Source of the DNA: Bradyrhizobium sp. AUGA SZCCT0283
Lineage (GTDB): Bacteria; Pseudomonadota; Alphaproteobacteria; Rhizobiales; Xanthobacteraceae
Direction: 5' to 3'
DNA: 64,000 nt
Assembly: GCF_018130385.1 (NCBI RefSeq)
Contig: NZ_JAFCLU010000011.1
Location: 124,001-188,000, forward strand
Position numbers and translations under genes: made by a program. Within the stretch, counting starts at the first letter, position 1. Each line of letters opens with the position of its first letter. Below, in pieces: positions 8,917-16,214 of the stretch. The notes below the pieces were generated by a model. That model saw only the letters and a program-made list of their open reading frames with translations. It was not told the DNA's origin and ran no database searches.

Positions 8917-9864
8917 CTAGTCCCCGTACCGGATGCGCGGGTCGATCGCGGCGTAAAGCATGTCGACGGTGAAGTTTGCGACCACCACGACCACGGCGAT
9001 CAGCATCACGAGATTTTGGACGATCGGATAATCGCGCCAGCGCAGCGCCTCCACCAGGAAGCGGGCGATGCCGGGAATATTGAACACGGTTTCAGTGACG
9101 ATCAGCCCGCCGATCAGGAAGGCCGCCTCGATGCCGATCACCGTAATGACCGGGAGAATGGCGTTCTTCAGCGCGTGGCGATAATTGACCGACGCCTCGG
9201 ATGCGCCCTTGGCGCGCGCGGTGCGGATGTAGTCCTGCCGCAGGATTTCCAGCATCGAGGAACGCGTGATGCGCATGGTCAGCGCGGCGCTGCGAAAGCC
9301 GACCGCCATCGCCGGAACGGCGTAGATCGCAAAAGCCTCGGTCCAGGTCTTCGGATTCGGATTGTAGATCGGCATGCTGCCGAACAGCGAAACCGACGCC
9401 ATCAGGATCAATAGCCCAAGCCAGAAGGAAGGCAGCGACAGGCCGCTCAGGCTGACGATACGCAAGGCATAGTCGAGCCGCGAGCCCTGATGGACCGCGC
9501 TCAGCACCCCTAAGGGAATGCCGATGGAAGCGGAGAACAGCAGCGCCAGCGCCGCCAGCCGCGCGGTGATCGGAATGCGCGGCAGGATCTCCTGCAGCGC
9601 CGGCTTCTCCGAGACGTAGGAATAGCCGAGGTCGCCATGCAGCAGCCCGCCGATCCAGTTCAGATATTGCTGGTAGATCGGCAGGTTAAGGCCAAGTTCC
9701 TTTTCCAGATTGGCCTTGTCGGTGGGGTCGACGAAGCCGGCGGCGTCGAACAGGATGTCGACGATGTTGCCGGGGACGACGCGCAGCAGCACGAAGATGA
9801 TGATCGAGATCCCGATCAGGGTCACGAGCATCAAGGCGAGGCGTCGCACGATATAAGCAAACAC
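8917..9864 (-). CDS. Oligopeptide/dipeptide ABC transporter permease (OppB/DppB type)
   Basis: A 315-residue permease. The N terminus FAYIVRRLALMLVTLIGISI is the standard OppB/DppB opening TM. The coupling loop is present as RTARAKGASEASVNYRHALK, and the tail VDMLYAAIDPRIRYGD is typical of the family. It follows the binding-protein gene after a 137-bp spacer that holds a strong hairpin and a family E repeat, which may set the ratio of binding protein to permease. Confidence 0.93.
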   Translation of the reverse strand: MFAYIVRRLALMLVTLIGISIIIFVLLRVVPGNIVDILFDAAGFVDPTDKANLEKELGLNLPIYQQYLNWIGGLLHGDLGYSYVSEKPALQEILPRIPITARLAALALLFSASIGIPLGVLSAVHQGSRLDYALRIVSLSGLSLPSFWLGLLILMASVSLFGSMPIYNPNPKTWTEAFAIYAVPAMAVGFRSAALTMRITRSSMLEILRQDYIRTARAKGASEASVNYRHALKNAILPVITVIGIEAAFLIGGLIVTETVFNIPGIARFLVEALRWRDYPIVQNLVMLIAVVVVVANFTVDMLYAAIDPRIRYGD

Positions 9865-9893
9865 CTAGGCGATTCTCCCTGGCAGGCCGGCTT

Positions 9894-9926
9894 GAGTTCG
9901 ATTCTGATCAAATCAGAACCGAACTC
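9894..9926. other. Stem-loop between binding-protein and permease genes
   Basis: A hairpin with arms gagttcg/cgaactc and ttctgat/atcagaa, separated by one mismatched pair, and a 3-base loop. On the plus strand it is followed by a short T-run (cagtttttc). In the minus-strand operon transcript it would be a stem-loop between the binding-protein gene and oppB, where RNA processing or partial termination is common in ABC operons. The role is inferred. Confidence 0.6.
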
Positions 9927-9945
9927 CAGTTTTTCTTGGTTTGAC

Positions 9946-9989
9946 GCGTTTTCTTCACGCGAACCGGATCCCACTTCGCTCGAAAACGC
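9946..9989. repeat. Intergenic palindromic repeat, family E copy 1
   Basis: Arms gcgttttc and gaaaacgc enclose the core gaaccggatcccactt. The same core occurs at 43098-43143 and 57802-57849 with different but self-complementary arms. It is adjacent to the stem-loop at 9894-9926 and precedes the 3' end of the binding-protein gene. Confidence 0.75.
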
Positions 9990-10001
9990 TATGGCTGGAC
10001 T

Positions 10002-11597
10002 TTACTTGTCCATCCAGACGTCTTCGTAACGATAGCCGTTGTACGAACTGTTCACCATGATGGTGATACCCTTGACATAAGGATGCCAGCAAGAACCCGC
10101 GCGGCTGTGGAGGATGGTCGGCCGCGCCACGTCTTCCTGAAGCTTCTTGTCGATCTCCCAGACCAGCTTCTTGCGCTTGGCAACATCCTTTTCCATCGAC
10201 TGCTGATCGAACAGCTTCTCGATCTCCTTGTTGCAGTAATTGGTATAATTCCGCTCCGATCCGCAGGAATAGTTCTCGTAGAACGACTGATCGGGATCGT
10301 CGACGGCGTTGCCGGTGAGGTTGAGGCCGAGCGAATAATCCTTGCGGGCGACTTTCGGGAACCATTGCGCGGTGTCAACGACGTCGAGTTCGCCATCGAT
10401 ATAGATGCTCTTGATCTGGTCAATCAGGATGACGGCGGGATCGCGGTAAAGCGGAATGTTGCGGGTCGAGATCTTGACGGCGAGGCGCTTGTCCGGGCCG
10501 TAACCCGCCTTCTGCATCAGCTTGCGCGCCTCCTCCCGGTTGGCGTTGACGTCGGGGCCGTAGCCCGGAATCGATTCCAGCATTTCCTTCGGCATCGCCC
10601 ACAGGCCCCCCGGCGCCGGAAGCATGACGCCGCCCATGTCCGCCTGGCCTTCGTACAGGATCGAGATGAACGCCTTGCGATCGAGCGCGAGCGAGAGCGC
10701 GCGGCGAATGTCGATATTGTCGAACGGCGGAGAGGTCGAGTTGACAATGATGTTGGTCGAAACGTTGATCGGCTCGACCACGCAGACCGCGCTGGGTGCC
10801 TGCGACTTGACCTCCTTCAGCAGCGGGATCGACACCTCGGTCGGAAACGTCATGTCGAATTTCCCGGAGACAAATCCGAGAATCGCCGTCGAGCGGTTGG
10901 TAATAATGGTGAATTCGATGCCGTCGAGATGCGGCAGGCCCTTCTTGAAGTAGTCGGGATTCTTGGTGAGCTTGATCGACTCGTTGGCCTTGAACTCGAC
11001 GAATTTGAACGGGCCGGTGCCGATCGGGTGCGTGCGCATCTCGCCCGGCGAGACGTGGCAGGGATAGACCGGCGTGTAGCCGGACGCGAGCAGCGAAATC
11101 AGCGCCGGCTGCGGCCGTTTCAGGTTGAACGACGCTTCGAAATCGCCGTTGACGGTCACCTCGCTGACCTGATCATACCAGGACTTTCGCGGGTTCTGGC
11201 GGAACTTCTGCTGCGACTTGCCCATCAGCATGTCGAAGGTGCATTTGACGTCGGCCGACGTGAACGGCTTGCCGTCGTGCCATTTGACGCCTTGCCGCAG
11301 CTTGAAGGTCAGTTTCTTGTTGTCGCTGCTCCAGGCCCAGCTCTCTGCAAGATCGGGGACGATCGAATCCACGCTGTTTTGCGCCACGTCCTGCTTGAAC
11401 ATGACGAGGTTGTTGAAAACCGGCATGAAGGGAATGTTGATCGAATAGGTCGCGCCCTCGTGGATCGATGCGCTGCCCGGGCTGTCGCGGTGATAGACCC
11501 TGAGGATGCCGCCCTGTTTCGCCTCGCCCGCCGTTGCCACGTCAAAAGCCGGCAGCAATAACAATGCCGCGACGGCAAGCGCTTGCACGCTCCGCAT
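10002..11597 (-). CDS. Oligopeptide/dipeptide ABC transporter substrate-binding protein
   Basis: A ~531-residue periplasmic protein of the SBP_bac_5 family. The signal peptide is MRSVQALAVAALLLLPAFDV with cleavage near ATAGEA. The mature part has the family pattern: GGILRVYHRDSP, LAESWAWSSDNKKLTFKLRQ, GVKWHDGKPFTSADVKCTFD and GTGPFKFVEF. The frame extends to 11804 but the signal peptide and the ATG at 11597 define the start. It is the first gene of the transporter operon. Ligands of this family include peptides, opines and heme as well as glutathione-type compounds, so the substrate is open. A 17-bp palindrome lies just upstream. Confidence 0.92.
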   Translation of the reverse strand: MRSVQALAVAALLLLPAFDVATAGEAKQGGILRVYHRDSPGSASIHEGATYSINIPFMPVFNNLVMFKQDVAQNSVDSIVPDLAESWAWSSDNKKLTFKLRQGVKWHDGKPFTSADVKCTFDMLMGKSQQKFRQNPRKSWYDQVSEVTVNGDFEASFNLKRPQPALISLLASGYTPVYPCHVSPGEMRTHPIGTGPFKFVEFKANESIKLTKNPDYFKKGLPHLDGIEFTIITNRSTAILGFVSGKFDMTFPTEVSIPLLKEVKSQAPSAVCVVEPINVSTNIIVNSTSPPFDNIDIRRALSLALDRKAFISILYEGQADMGGVMLPAPGGLWAMPKEMLESIPGYGPDVNANREEARKLMQKAGYGPDKRLAVKISTRNIPLYRDPAVILIDQIKSIYIDGELDVVDTAQWFPKVARKDYSLGLNLTGNAVDDPDQSFYENYSCGSERNYTNYCNKEIEKLFDQQSMEKDVAKRKKLVWEIDKKLQEDVARPTILHSRAGSCWHPYVKGITIMVNSSYNGYRYEDVWMDK

Positions 11598-11633
11598 GAT
11601 CCCCTCCACTTTTTTCGGTCTCAAATGGCCGAT

Positions 11634-11650
11634 TGGTATCGACGATACCA
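11634..11650. promoter_or_regulatory. Perfect 17-bp palindrome, candidate operator of the ABC operon
   Basis: tggtatcgacgatacca is a perfect palindrome (arms of 8, one central base) 37 bp upstream of the binding-protein start. The position and symmetry fit a dimeric repressor or activator site; the GTA...TAC edges resemble GntR-type operators. The regulator is not identified. Confidence 0.55.
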
Positions 11651-11834
11651 CGGCATAGCGTTGGGGCAACCGGCCAAGGCAATGCGGGGATTGGCAATTC
11701 GGACTAATCGAAAATCCGCCTGCCGGAACTTGCGATGATTTGCCGCCTATCGCCGGAATCCAGCCGCTTCGTTGCAGCGCGGTCGTTGCATCGCAACCCC
11801 CCAAGTTGCTTCGGCTGAAGATGGCCCCATGTCG

Positions 11835-13385
11835 CTAGACGATCCGCGAGGTCTTGTTGCCCCAATAGCGATCGCGCAACAGGCGTTTGTAGAGTTTTCC
11901 GGTCGGAAGCCGCGGCAGCTCGGCCTCGAAATCGATCGAGCGCGGCACTTTCTGGCGCGATAGCGACTGGCTGCAGAAGGCGATCAGCTCGTCGGCCAGT
12001 TCCGGTCCGGGCGAAACGCCGGGCATCGGCTGCACCACCGCCTTCACTTCCTCGCCGAGATCCGGATTGGGCACGCCGAACACCGCCGCATCCGCGATCT
12101 TGGGATGGGTGATCAAGAGGTTCTCGCATTCCTGCGGGTAAATGTTGACGCCCCCGGAGATGATCATGAAGGTCGCGCGGTCGGTCAGATAGAGATAGCC
12201 GTCATCGTCGACATAGCCGACGTCGCCGACGGTGCTCATGGTGCCGTCGGCCGAGCGGGCCTCCTGGGTCTTGGCAGGATCGTTGAAATATTCGAACGGG
12301 CTCGCGGTCTTGAACCACACCGTGCCCGCCGTGCCCTTCGGGCAGGGCTTCATGTTCTCGTCCATGATGTGGAGGTCGCCGAGCAGCACCTTGCCGACGG
12401 TGCCGCGATGCGCCAGCCATTGCTCCGAATTGCAGGCGGTGAAGCCGAGGCCTTCGGTGGCGCCGTAATATTCGTGGATGATCGGTCCCCACCACTTGAT
12501 CATGTCGTCCTTGACCAGCGCCGGGCAGGGCGCGGCGGCATGGATCGCGATCTCAAGTGAGGAGAGGTCGTAGCGCTTGCGCACATCCTCCGGCAATTTC
12601 AGCATCCGCGAGAACATCGTCGGCACCAGCTGGGTATGCGTGATGCCCCATTTTTCGACGAGCTGCAGATATTGCTCGGGATCGAAATGCTCCATGATCA
12701 CGACGGTGCCGCCGATGCCGATGGTGAGGTTGACGGCCGCCTGCGGCGCCGAGTGGTAGAGCGGCGCCGGCGACAGATAGATCATGCCCTCGCGATACTG
12801 CCAGAGCTTTTCCAGGAAATCGAACAGCGGCAGTCGCTGGGTCGGCGGCTGCTCCGGCAGCGGGCGCAGGATTCCCTTGGGGCGGCCGGTGGTTCCGGAC
12901 GAATAGAGCATCGCCGTGCCGATGAATTCATCGGCAATCGGCGTATTCGGCATATCCGTGGTTGCAGCCTGCAGTCCGACGATGCGATCGCTTTCGCCTT
13001 CGCCATCGGCGACAATGCAAAGTTCGACCTTGGGGCATTCCTTCAGCGCCTCGCGCGCGACGTCAAGCTTGGCTTTTGACGTGATGAGGATGCGCGACTG
13101 GCTGTTGGTGAGGATGTAGGCGAGTTCACCCGCCGTCAGGTAGGAATTCACGCAGGTATAGTACAATCCACTCCGTTCGCCCGCGGCACAGGCTTCGAAG
13201 TAGCGGCCGTTGTTCTCCATGAAGATCGAATAGTGGTCGAGCCGCTTGAGGCCATGGTTGCGAAACAGATGCGCCAGCCGGTTGGAACGCGCTTCGAGCT
13301 CGCGATAGGTCACCGTCTCGCCGGTGGATGCCATGATGAAGGCGGGTTGAAGCGGACGAAGATGAGCATGCTTCCCGGTGTACAT
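11835..13385 (-). CDS. Acyl-CoA synthetase (AMP-forming, ANL superfamily)
   Basis: A 516-residue enzyme that activates a carboxylic acid with ATP and CoA. Adenylation motifs are clear: the P-loop-like TAMLYSSGTTGRPKGI near residue 160, the aromatic YYGATEG near 305, GDVGYVDDDGYLYLTDR near 390 followed by ISGGVNIYPQECENLL, and the C-terminal LPRLPTGKLYKRLLRD with the catalytic lysine. It is full length. The gene is followed upstream on the same strand, 16 bp away, by the alcohol dehydrogenase-like gene, so the two are probably one transcript. The substrate is unknown; context suggests it feeds the carboxylase/BKACE block. Confidence 0.9.
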   Translation of the reverse strand: MYTGKHAHLRPLQPAFIMASTGETVTYRELEARSNRLAHLFRNHGLKRLDHYSIFMENNGRYFEACAAGERSGLYYTCVNSYLTAGELAYILTNSQSRILITSKAKLDVAREALKECPKVELCIVADGEGESDRIVGLQAATTDMPNTPIADEFIGTAMLYSSGTTGRPKGILRPLPEQPPTQRLPLFDFLEKLWQYREGMIYLSPAPLYHSAPQAAVNLTIGIGGTVVIMEHFDPEQYLQLVEKWGITHTQLVPTMFSRMLKLPEDVRKRYDLSSLEIAIHAAAPCPALVKDDMIKWWGPIIHEYYGATEGLGFTACNSEQWLAHRGTVGKVLLGDLHIMDENMKPCPKGTAGTVWFKTASPFEYFNDPAKTQEARSADGTMSTVGDVGYVDDDGYLYLTDRATFMIISGGVNIYPQECENLLITHPKIADAAVFGVPNPDLGEEVKAVVQPMPGVSPGPELADELIAFCSQSLSRQKVPRSIDFEAELPRLPTGKLYKRLLRDRYWGNKTSRIV

Positions 13386-13401
13386 GTTGGCTTTGATCTC
13401 C

Positions 13402-14556
13402 TTACGCGGCCATATCCAGAATCTCGCGCACCTGCGCCGGTCCCTCGATCTTGCGCGGGTTGCGCGGCACCCACGGCGTTGCCATTGCTGCCAGCGCGAT
13501 GCGGTCGAAATGCTCCGGTCCCACTTTGACGTCGCGCAGGCTGCGCGGCATGCCGAGGCCTCGAATGAATTCGTCGAGCACGTCGCCGGCGTCCTCGTTC
13601 GGATGTCCCATGGCGGCTGCGATCTGCGCCTGCCGCTCGGCGTTGGCTGATTTGTTCCAGCGCATCACCGACGGCAGCATCACGCAGGAGGTGTAGCCGT
13701 GCGGCACGCCGAACTCGGCGCCGAGCACGTAGCCGATGCCGTGGCTGGCGCCCATCGGCACGCCGGAAGCCAGCGGCCCGGTCGAAAGCCAGGTCCCGAT
13801 CTGGCAATCCATCCGCGCGTCGAGGTTTTCGGCATCGGCCTTCACCCGCGGCAGTGCCTGCGCCAGCATCGACAGACCCTTCAGCGCCTGGGCGTCGCCG
13901 TAAGGGTGCGCCTCGCGCGAGCAGATGCCCTCGACACAATGATCGACGGCGCGGATGCCGGTCGAGAGCCACAGCCATTCCGGCGTGTGCAGGCTGAGCC
14001 AGGGATCGAGGATCACCGCGCGCGGCATCAGCAGCGGATGGCGCAACGCTTCCTTGACCTTGGTCTTCTCGTTGGTGACTCCGGCCGTGGCGGAGAACTC
14101 GCCGCCGGCAATCATCGTCGGCACGCTGATCTGGCGCACCTTCGGAGCGGCGAGCTGTGGCGAAGCGCCGCGACCGGCCCTGATCCTGTCGATGTTATCG
14201 GGATAGCGGATATCGTTGGCGAGGCAAAGCTGCACCGCCTTGGCGCCATCGGTGATCGAACCGCCGCCGACGGTAACAATGATGTCGGCGTCGGCGGTGC
14301 GGGCCTGGTTTGCCGCGGCAATGACCGCCGCGCGCGGCGTATGCGGCGGCATCGCGTCGAACGTGCCGGCGCAGCGCGCCCCGAGCACGCGGCGGATGTT
14401 CTCGATCTCTTCGGTTTCGCGGTTCAGCGTGCCGCTGACCATCAGAAAGGCGCGCTTCGCGCCCAGCCGGTTCAATTGTTCGACAATCGCCTCGGACGCC
14501 GGCCGCCCGAACACAACCTCTTCCATCGCGCCGAATACGACACGCCCTTGATGCAC
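13402..14556 (-). CDS. Iron-containing alcohol dehydrogenase / maleylacetate reductase family
   Basis: A 384-residue group III (iron-dependent) dehydrogenase. The NAD(P)-binding glycine motif is VGGGSITDGAKA near residue 98. Metal-binding histidines lie in HCVEGICSREAHPYGD, GASHGIGYVLG and FGVPHGYTSC. The N terminus (GRVVFGAMEEVVFGRPASEA) resembles maleylacetate reductases, which end the resorcinol/hydroxyquinol and chloroaromatic routes by reducing maleylacetate to beta-ketoadipate. No ring-cleavage dioxygenase is next to it, so either activity is possible. It is the first gene of a probable two-gene transcript with the acyl-CoA synthetase. Confidence 0.85.
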   Translation of the reverse strand: MHQGRVVFGAMEEVVFGRPASEAIVEQLNRLGAKRAFLMVSGTLNRETEEIENIRRVLGARCAGTFDAMPPHTPRAAVIAAANQARTADADIIVTVGGGSITDGAKAVQLCLANDIRYPDNIDRIRAGRGASPQLAAPKVRQISVPTMIAGGEFSATAGVTNEKTKVKEALRHPLLMPRAVILDPWLSLHTPEWLWLSTGIRAVDHCVEGICSREAHPYGDAQALKGLSMLAQALPRVKADAENLDARMDCQIGTWLSTGPLASGVPMGASHGIGYVLGAEFGVPHGYTSCVMLPSVMRWNKSANAERQAQIAAAMGHPNEDAGDVLDEFIRGLGMPRSLRDVKVGPEHFDRIALAAMATPWVPRNPRKIEGPAQVREILDMAA

Positions 14557-14984
14557 GGCTGTCCTCCCCGGACATGTTGGCCCTTGTTGCGAGCCTTGGC
14601 GCCAAGGTTAGCGGAGGAAATTCCCGGCGTCATGTCCGAAGGTGATGCTGTCGCCCGTAGGATGGGCGGAGCGCAGCGATACCCATCGCCATGCGCACCG
14701 GTGTTGATGGGTATCGCTGCGCTCCACCCCATCCTACGACTGCGCCGCGGCGCTTTCATGCAGTCACGTTTTCGTCATCGGCCGGCGATTAGCTGACCGT
14801 TCGTTGCAACGCGTTCCGCGGTCGTCGCAGTGCGGAAGATGGGTGGCCTGCGTGGTGGTGCAGGGCGTTGCCTATGCGAATGCATAACGATTGTGCTTGA
14901 TCCCTGCGACTTCTTGACGAGACTGGAAACCGATCACATCTGTGGCCTCCGCCATGGTTCCACGGCGGCTTTCATCCATCAGGG
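14557..14984. other. Intergenic region between divergent genes
   Basis: 428 bp between the dehydrogenase (minus) and the RND adaptor (plus). It holds the diverged family B repeat at 14656-14738 and a short palindrome, tatgc-gaat-gcata, at 14873-14886. I see no further gene, and no regulator of the efflux pump next to it. Confidence 0.6.
14656..14738. repeat. Intergenic palindromic repeat, family B-like, diverged copy
   Basis: Left arm cgtaggatgggcggagcgca, continuing to gcgatacccatc; right arm gatgggtatcgctgcgctcc, continuing to accccatcctacg. The outer ends (cgtagg...cctacg) and spacing match family B but the inner arm differs. Confidence 0.75.
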
Positions 14985-15005
14985 ATGTCGAGAGGGAGAT
15001 GGGGT

Positions 15006-16214
15006 TTGACTGCAACTGAGCAATTGAAACGTCGGGCTTTGCCGGCAGAGGTCGACGTTCGCTCACCTCATGGCCTCAAATGGTTGGCCTCGCTGCTGGC
15101 GCTGGCGCTGTCGGCTTGCGGCGACAAGCCGCCGCAACAGCCGGCAGCGGCGGCGCCGCCCGTTACGGTCGCGCAGCCGGTGAAGCGTACCGTTACCGAC
15201 TGGGACGAGTTCACCGGACGGTTCGAGGCAGTGCAGGAGGTACAGGTTCGCGCCCGCGTCGGCGGTTTCGTGACATCAGTCGAATTCCGCGACGGCGCCA
15301 TCGTGCGCGCCGGCGATCTGCTTTACGTGATTGACGCCCGTCCGTTCGAGGCGGTCGCCGAGCAGGCCGATGGCCAGTTGTCGGACGCACGCGCGAAAGC
15401 TGAACTCGCCAAGCGCGAACTCGACCGCGCCCTGACGCTGAACCAGACCCAGGCGGTATCCGATTCCATCGTCGACCAGCGCCGCCAGACCTTGCAGGCG
15501 GCGCACGCCGCGGAAATGCAGGCCGAAGGCGCGCTCAAGGCCGCCAAGCTCAATATCGAGTTCACGCATGTGATGGCGCCGATCACGGGCCGGGTGAGCC
15601 GCCATCTGGTCACGCCCGGCAACCTCGTGCAGGGCAGCGAGGGCGGCGCGACGCTGCTTACCTCGATCGTCTCGCTCGATCCGATCTACATCTATTTCGA
15701 CGTGGACGAGGCGACGTACCTGCGAAATAGCCGGCTGTGGTCCGAAGGCAAGCGGCCAAGCTCGCGCGATACGCCGAACCCGGTCGAGGTGACGCTGACC
15801 GGCGAAACCAGGCCCTCGCATGAGGGCAAGATGGATTTCCTCGACAACCGCCTGGATGTCTCGACCGGGACGCTGCGCAGCCGCGCGGTGATCCCGAACA
15901 AGGATCTCTCGATCCTGCCGGGGCAGTTCGGCCGCGTCCGCATCATCGGCAGTGCACCCTATGAAGCCCTGCTGCTGCCGGATACGGCTGTCGCAACCGA
16001 CCAGTCGCGCAAGATCGTTTTCGTCGTCAAGGACGACAATACGGTCGAGGCGAAGCCGGTAACGCTTGGGCCGCTCGACGAGGGCCTGCGTGTGATCCGC
16101 GAGGGGCTGAAGCCTGAAGACCGGGTGATCGTTGACGGCCTGCAGCGAGCGCGCGTGGGTGCGAAAGTCACCCCGCAGACGGCCGAGGTCAAGCCGGCCG
16201 GTGGCAAGACATGA
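15006..16214 (+). CDS. RND efflux membrane fusion (adaptor) protein
   Basis: A ~402-residue periplasmic adaptor of the AcrA/MexA family that bridges an RND pump to an outer-membrane channel. A lipoprotein signal is visible: hydrophobic WLASLLALALSACGDK with a LSAC lipobox, so the mature protein would be anchored by its N-terminal cysteine. It is followed by barrel-sandwich/lipoyl halves (VQVRARVGGFVTSVEFRDG and IEFTHVMAPITGRVSRHLVT) on either side of a helical hairpin (about residues 105-170). The start is uncertain: the ATG at 14985 lacks a good ribosome site, while a TTG at 15006 is preceded by GAGGGAGATGG, which I prefer. It overlaps the pump gene by 4 bases. Confidence 0.87.
   Translation: MTATEQLKRRALPAEVDVRSPHGLKWLASLLALALSACGDKPPQQPAAAAPPVTVAQPVKRTVTDWDEFTGRFEAVQEVQVRARVGGFVTSVEFRDGAIVRAGDLLYVIDARPFEAVAEQADGQLSDARAKAELAKRELDRALTLNQTQAVSDSIVDQRRQTLQAAHAAEMQAEGALKAAKLNIEFTHVMAPITGRVSRHLVTPGNLVQGSEGGATLLTSIVSLDPIYIYFDVDEATYLRNSRLWSEGKRPSSRDTPNPVEVTLTGETRPSHEGKMDFLDNRLDVSTGTLRSRAVIPNKDLSILPGQFGRVRIIGSAPYEALLLPDTAVATDQSRKIVFVVKDDNTVEAKPVTLGPLDEGLRVIREGLKPEDRVIVDGLQRARVGAKVTPQTAEVKPAGGKT

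Noticed and set aside
10083..11561. 492-residue plus-strand open frame
   Set aside because: It lies fully antisense to the binding-protein gene, which has a signal peptide and family motifs. The antisense product has no domain features.
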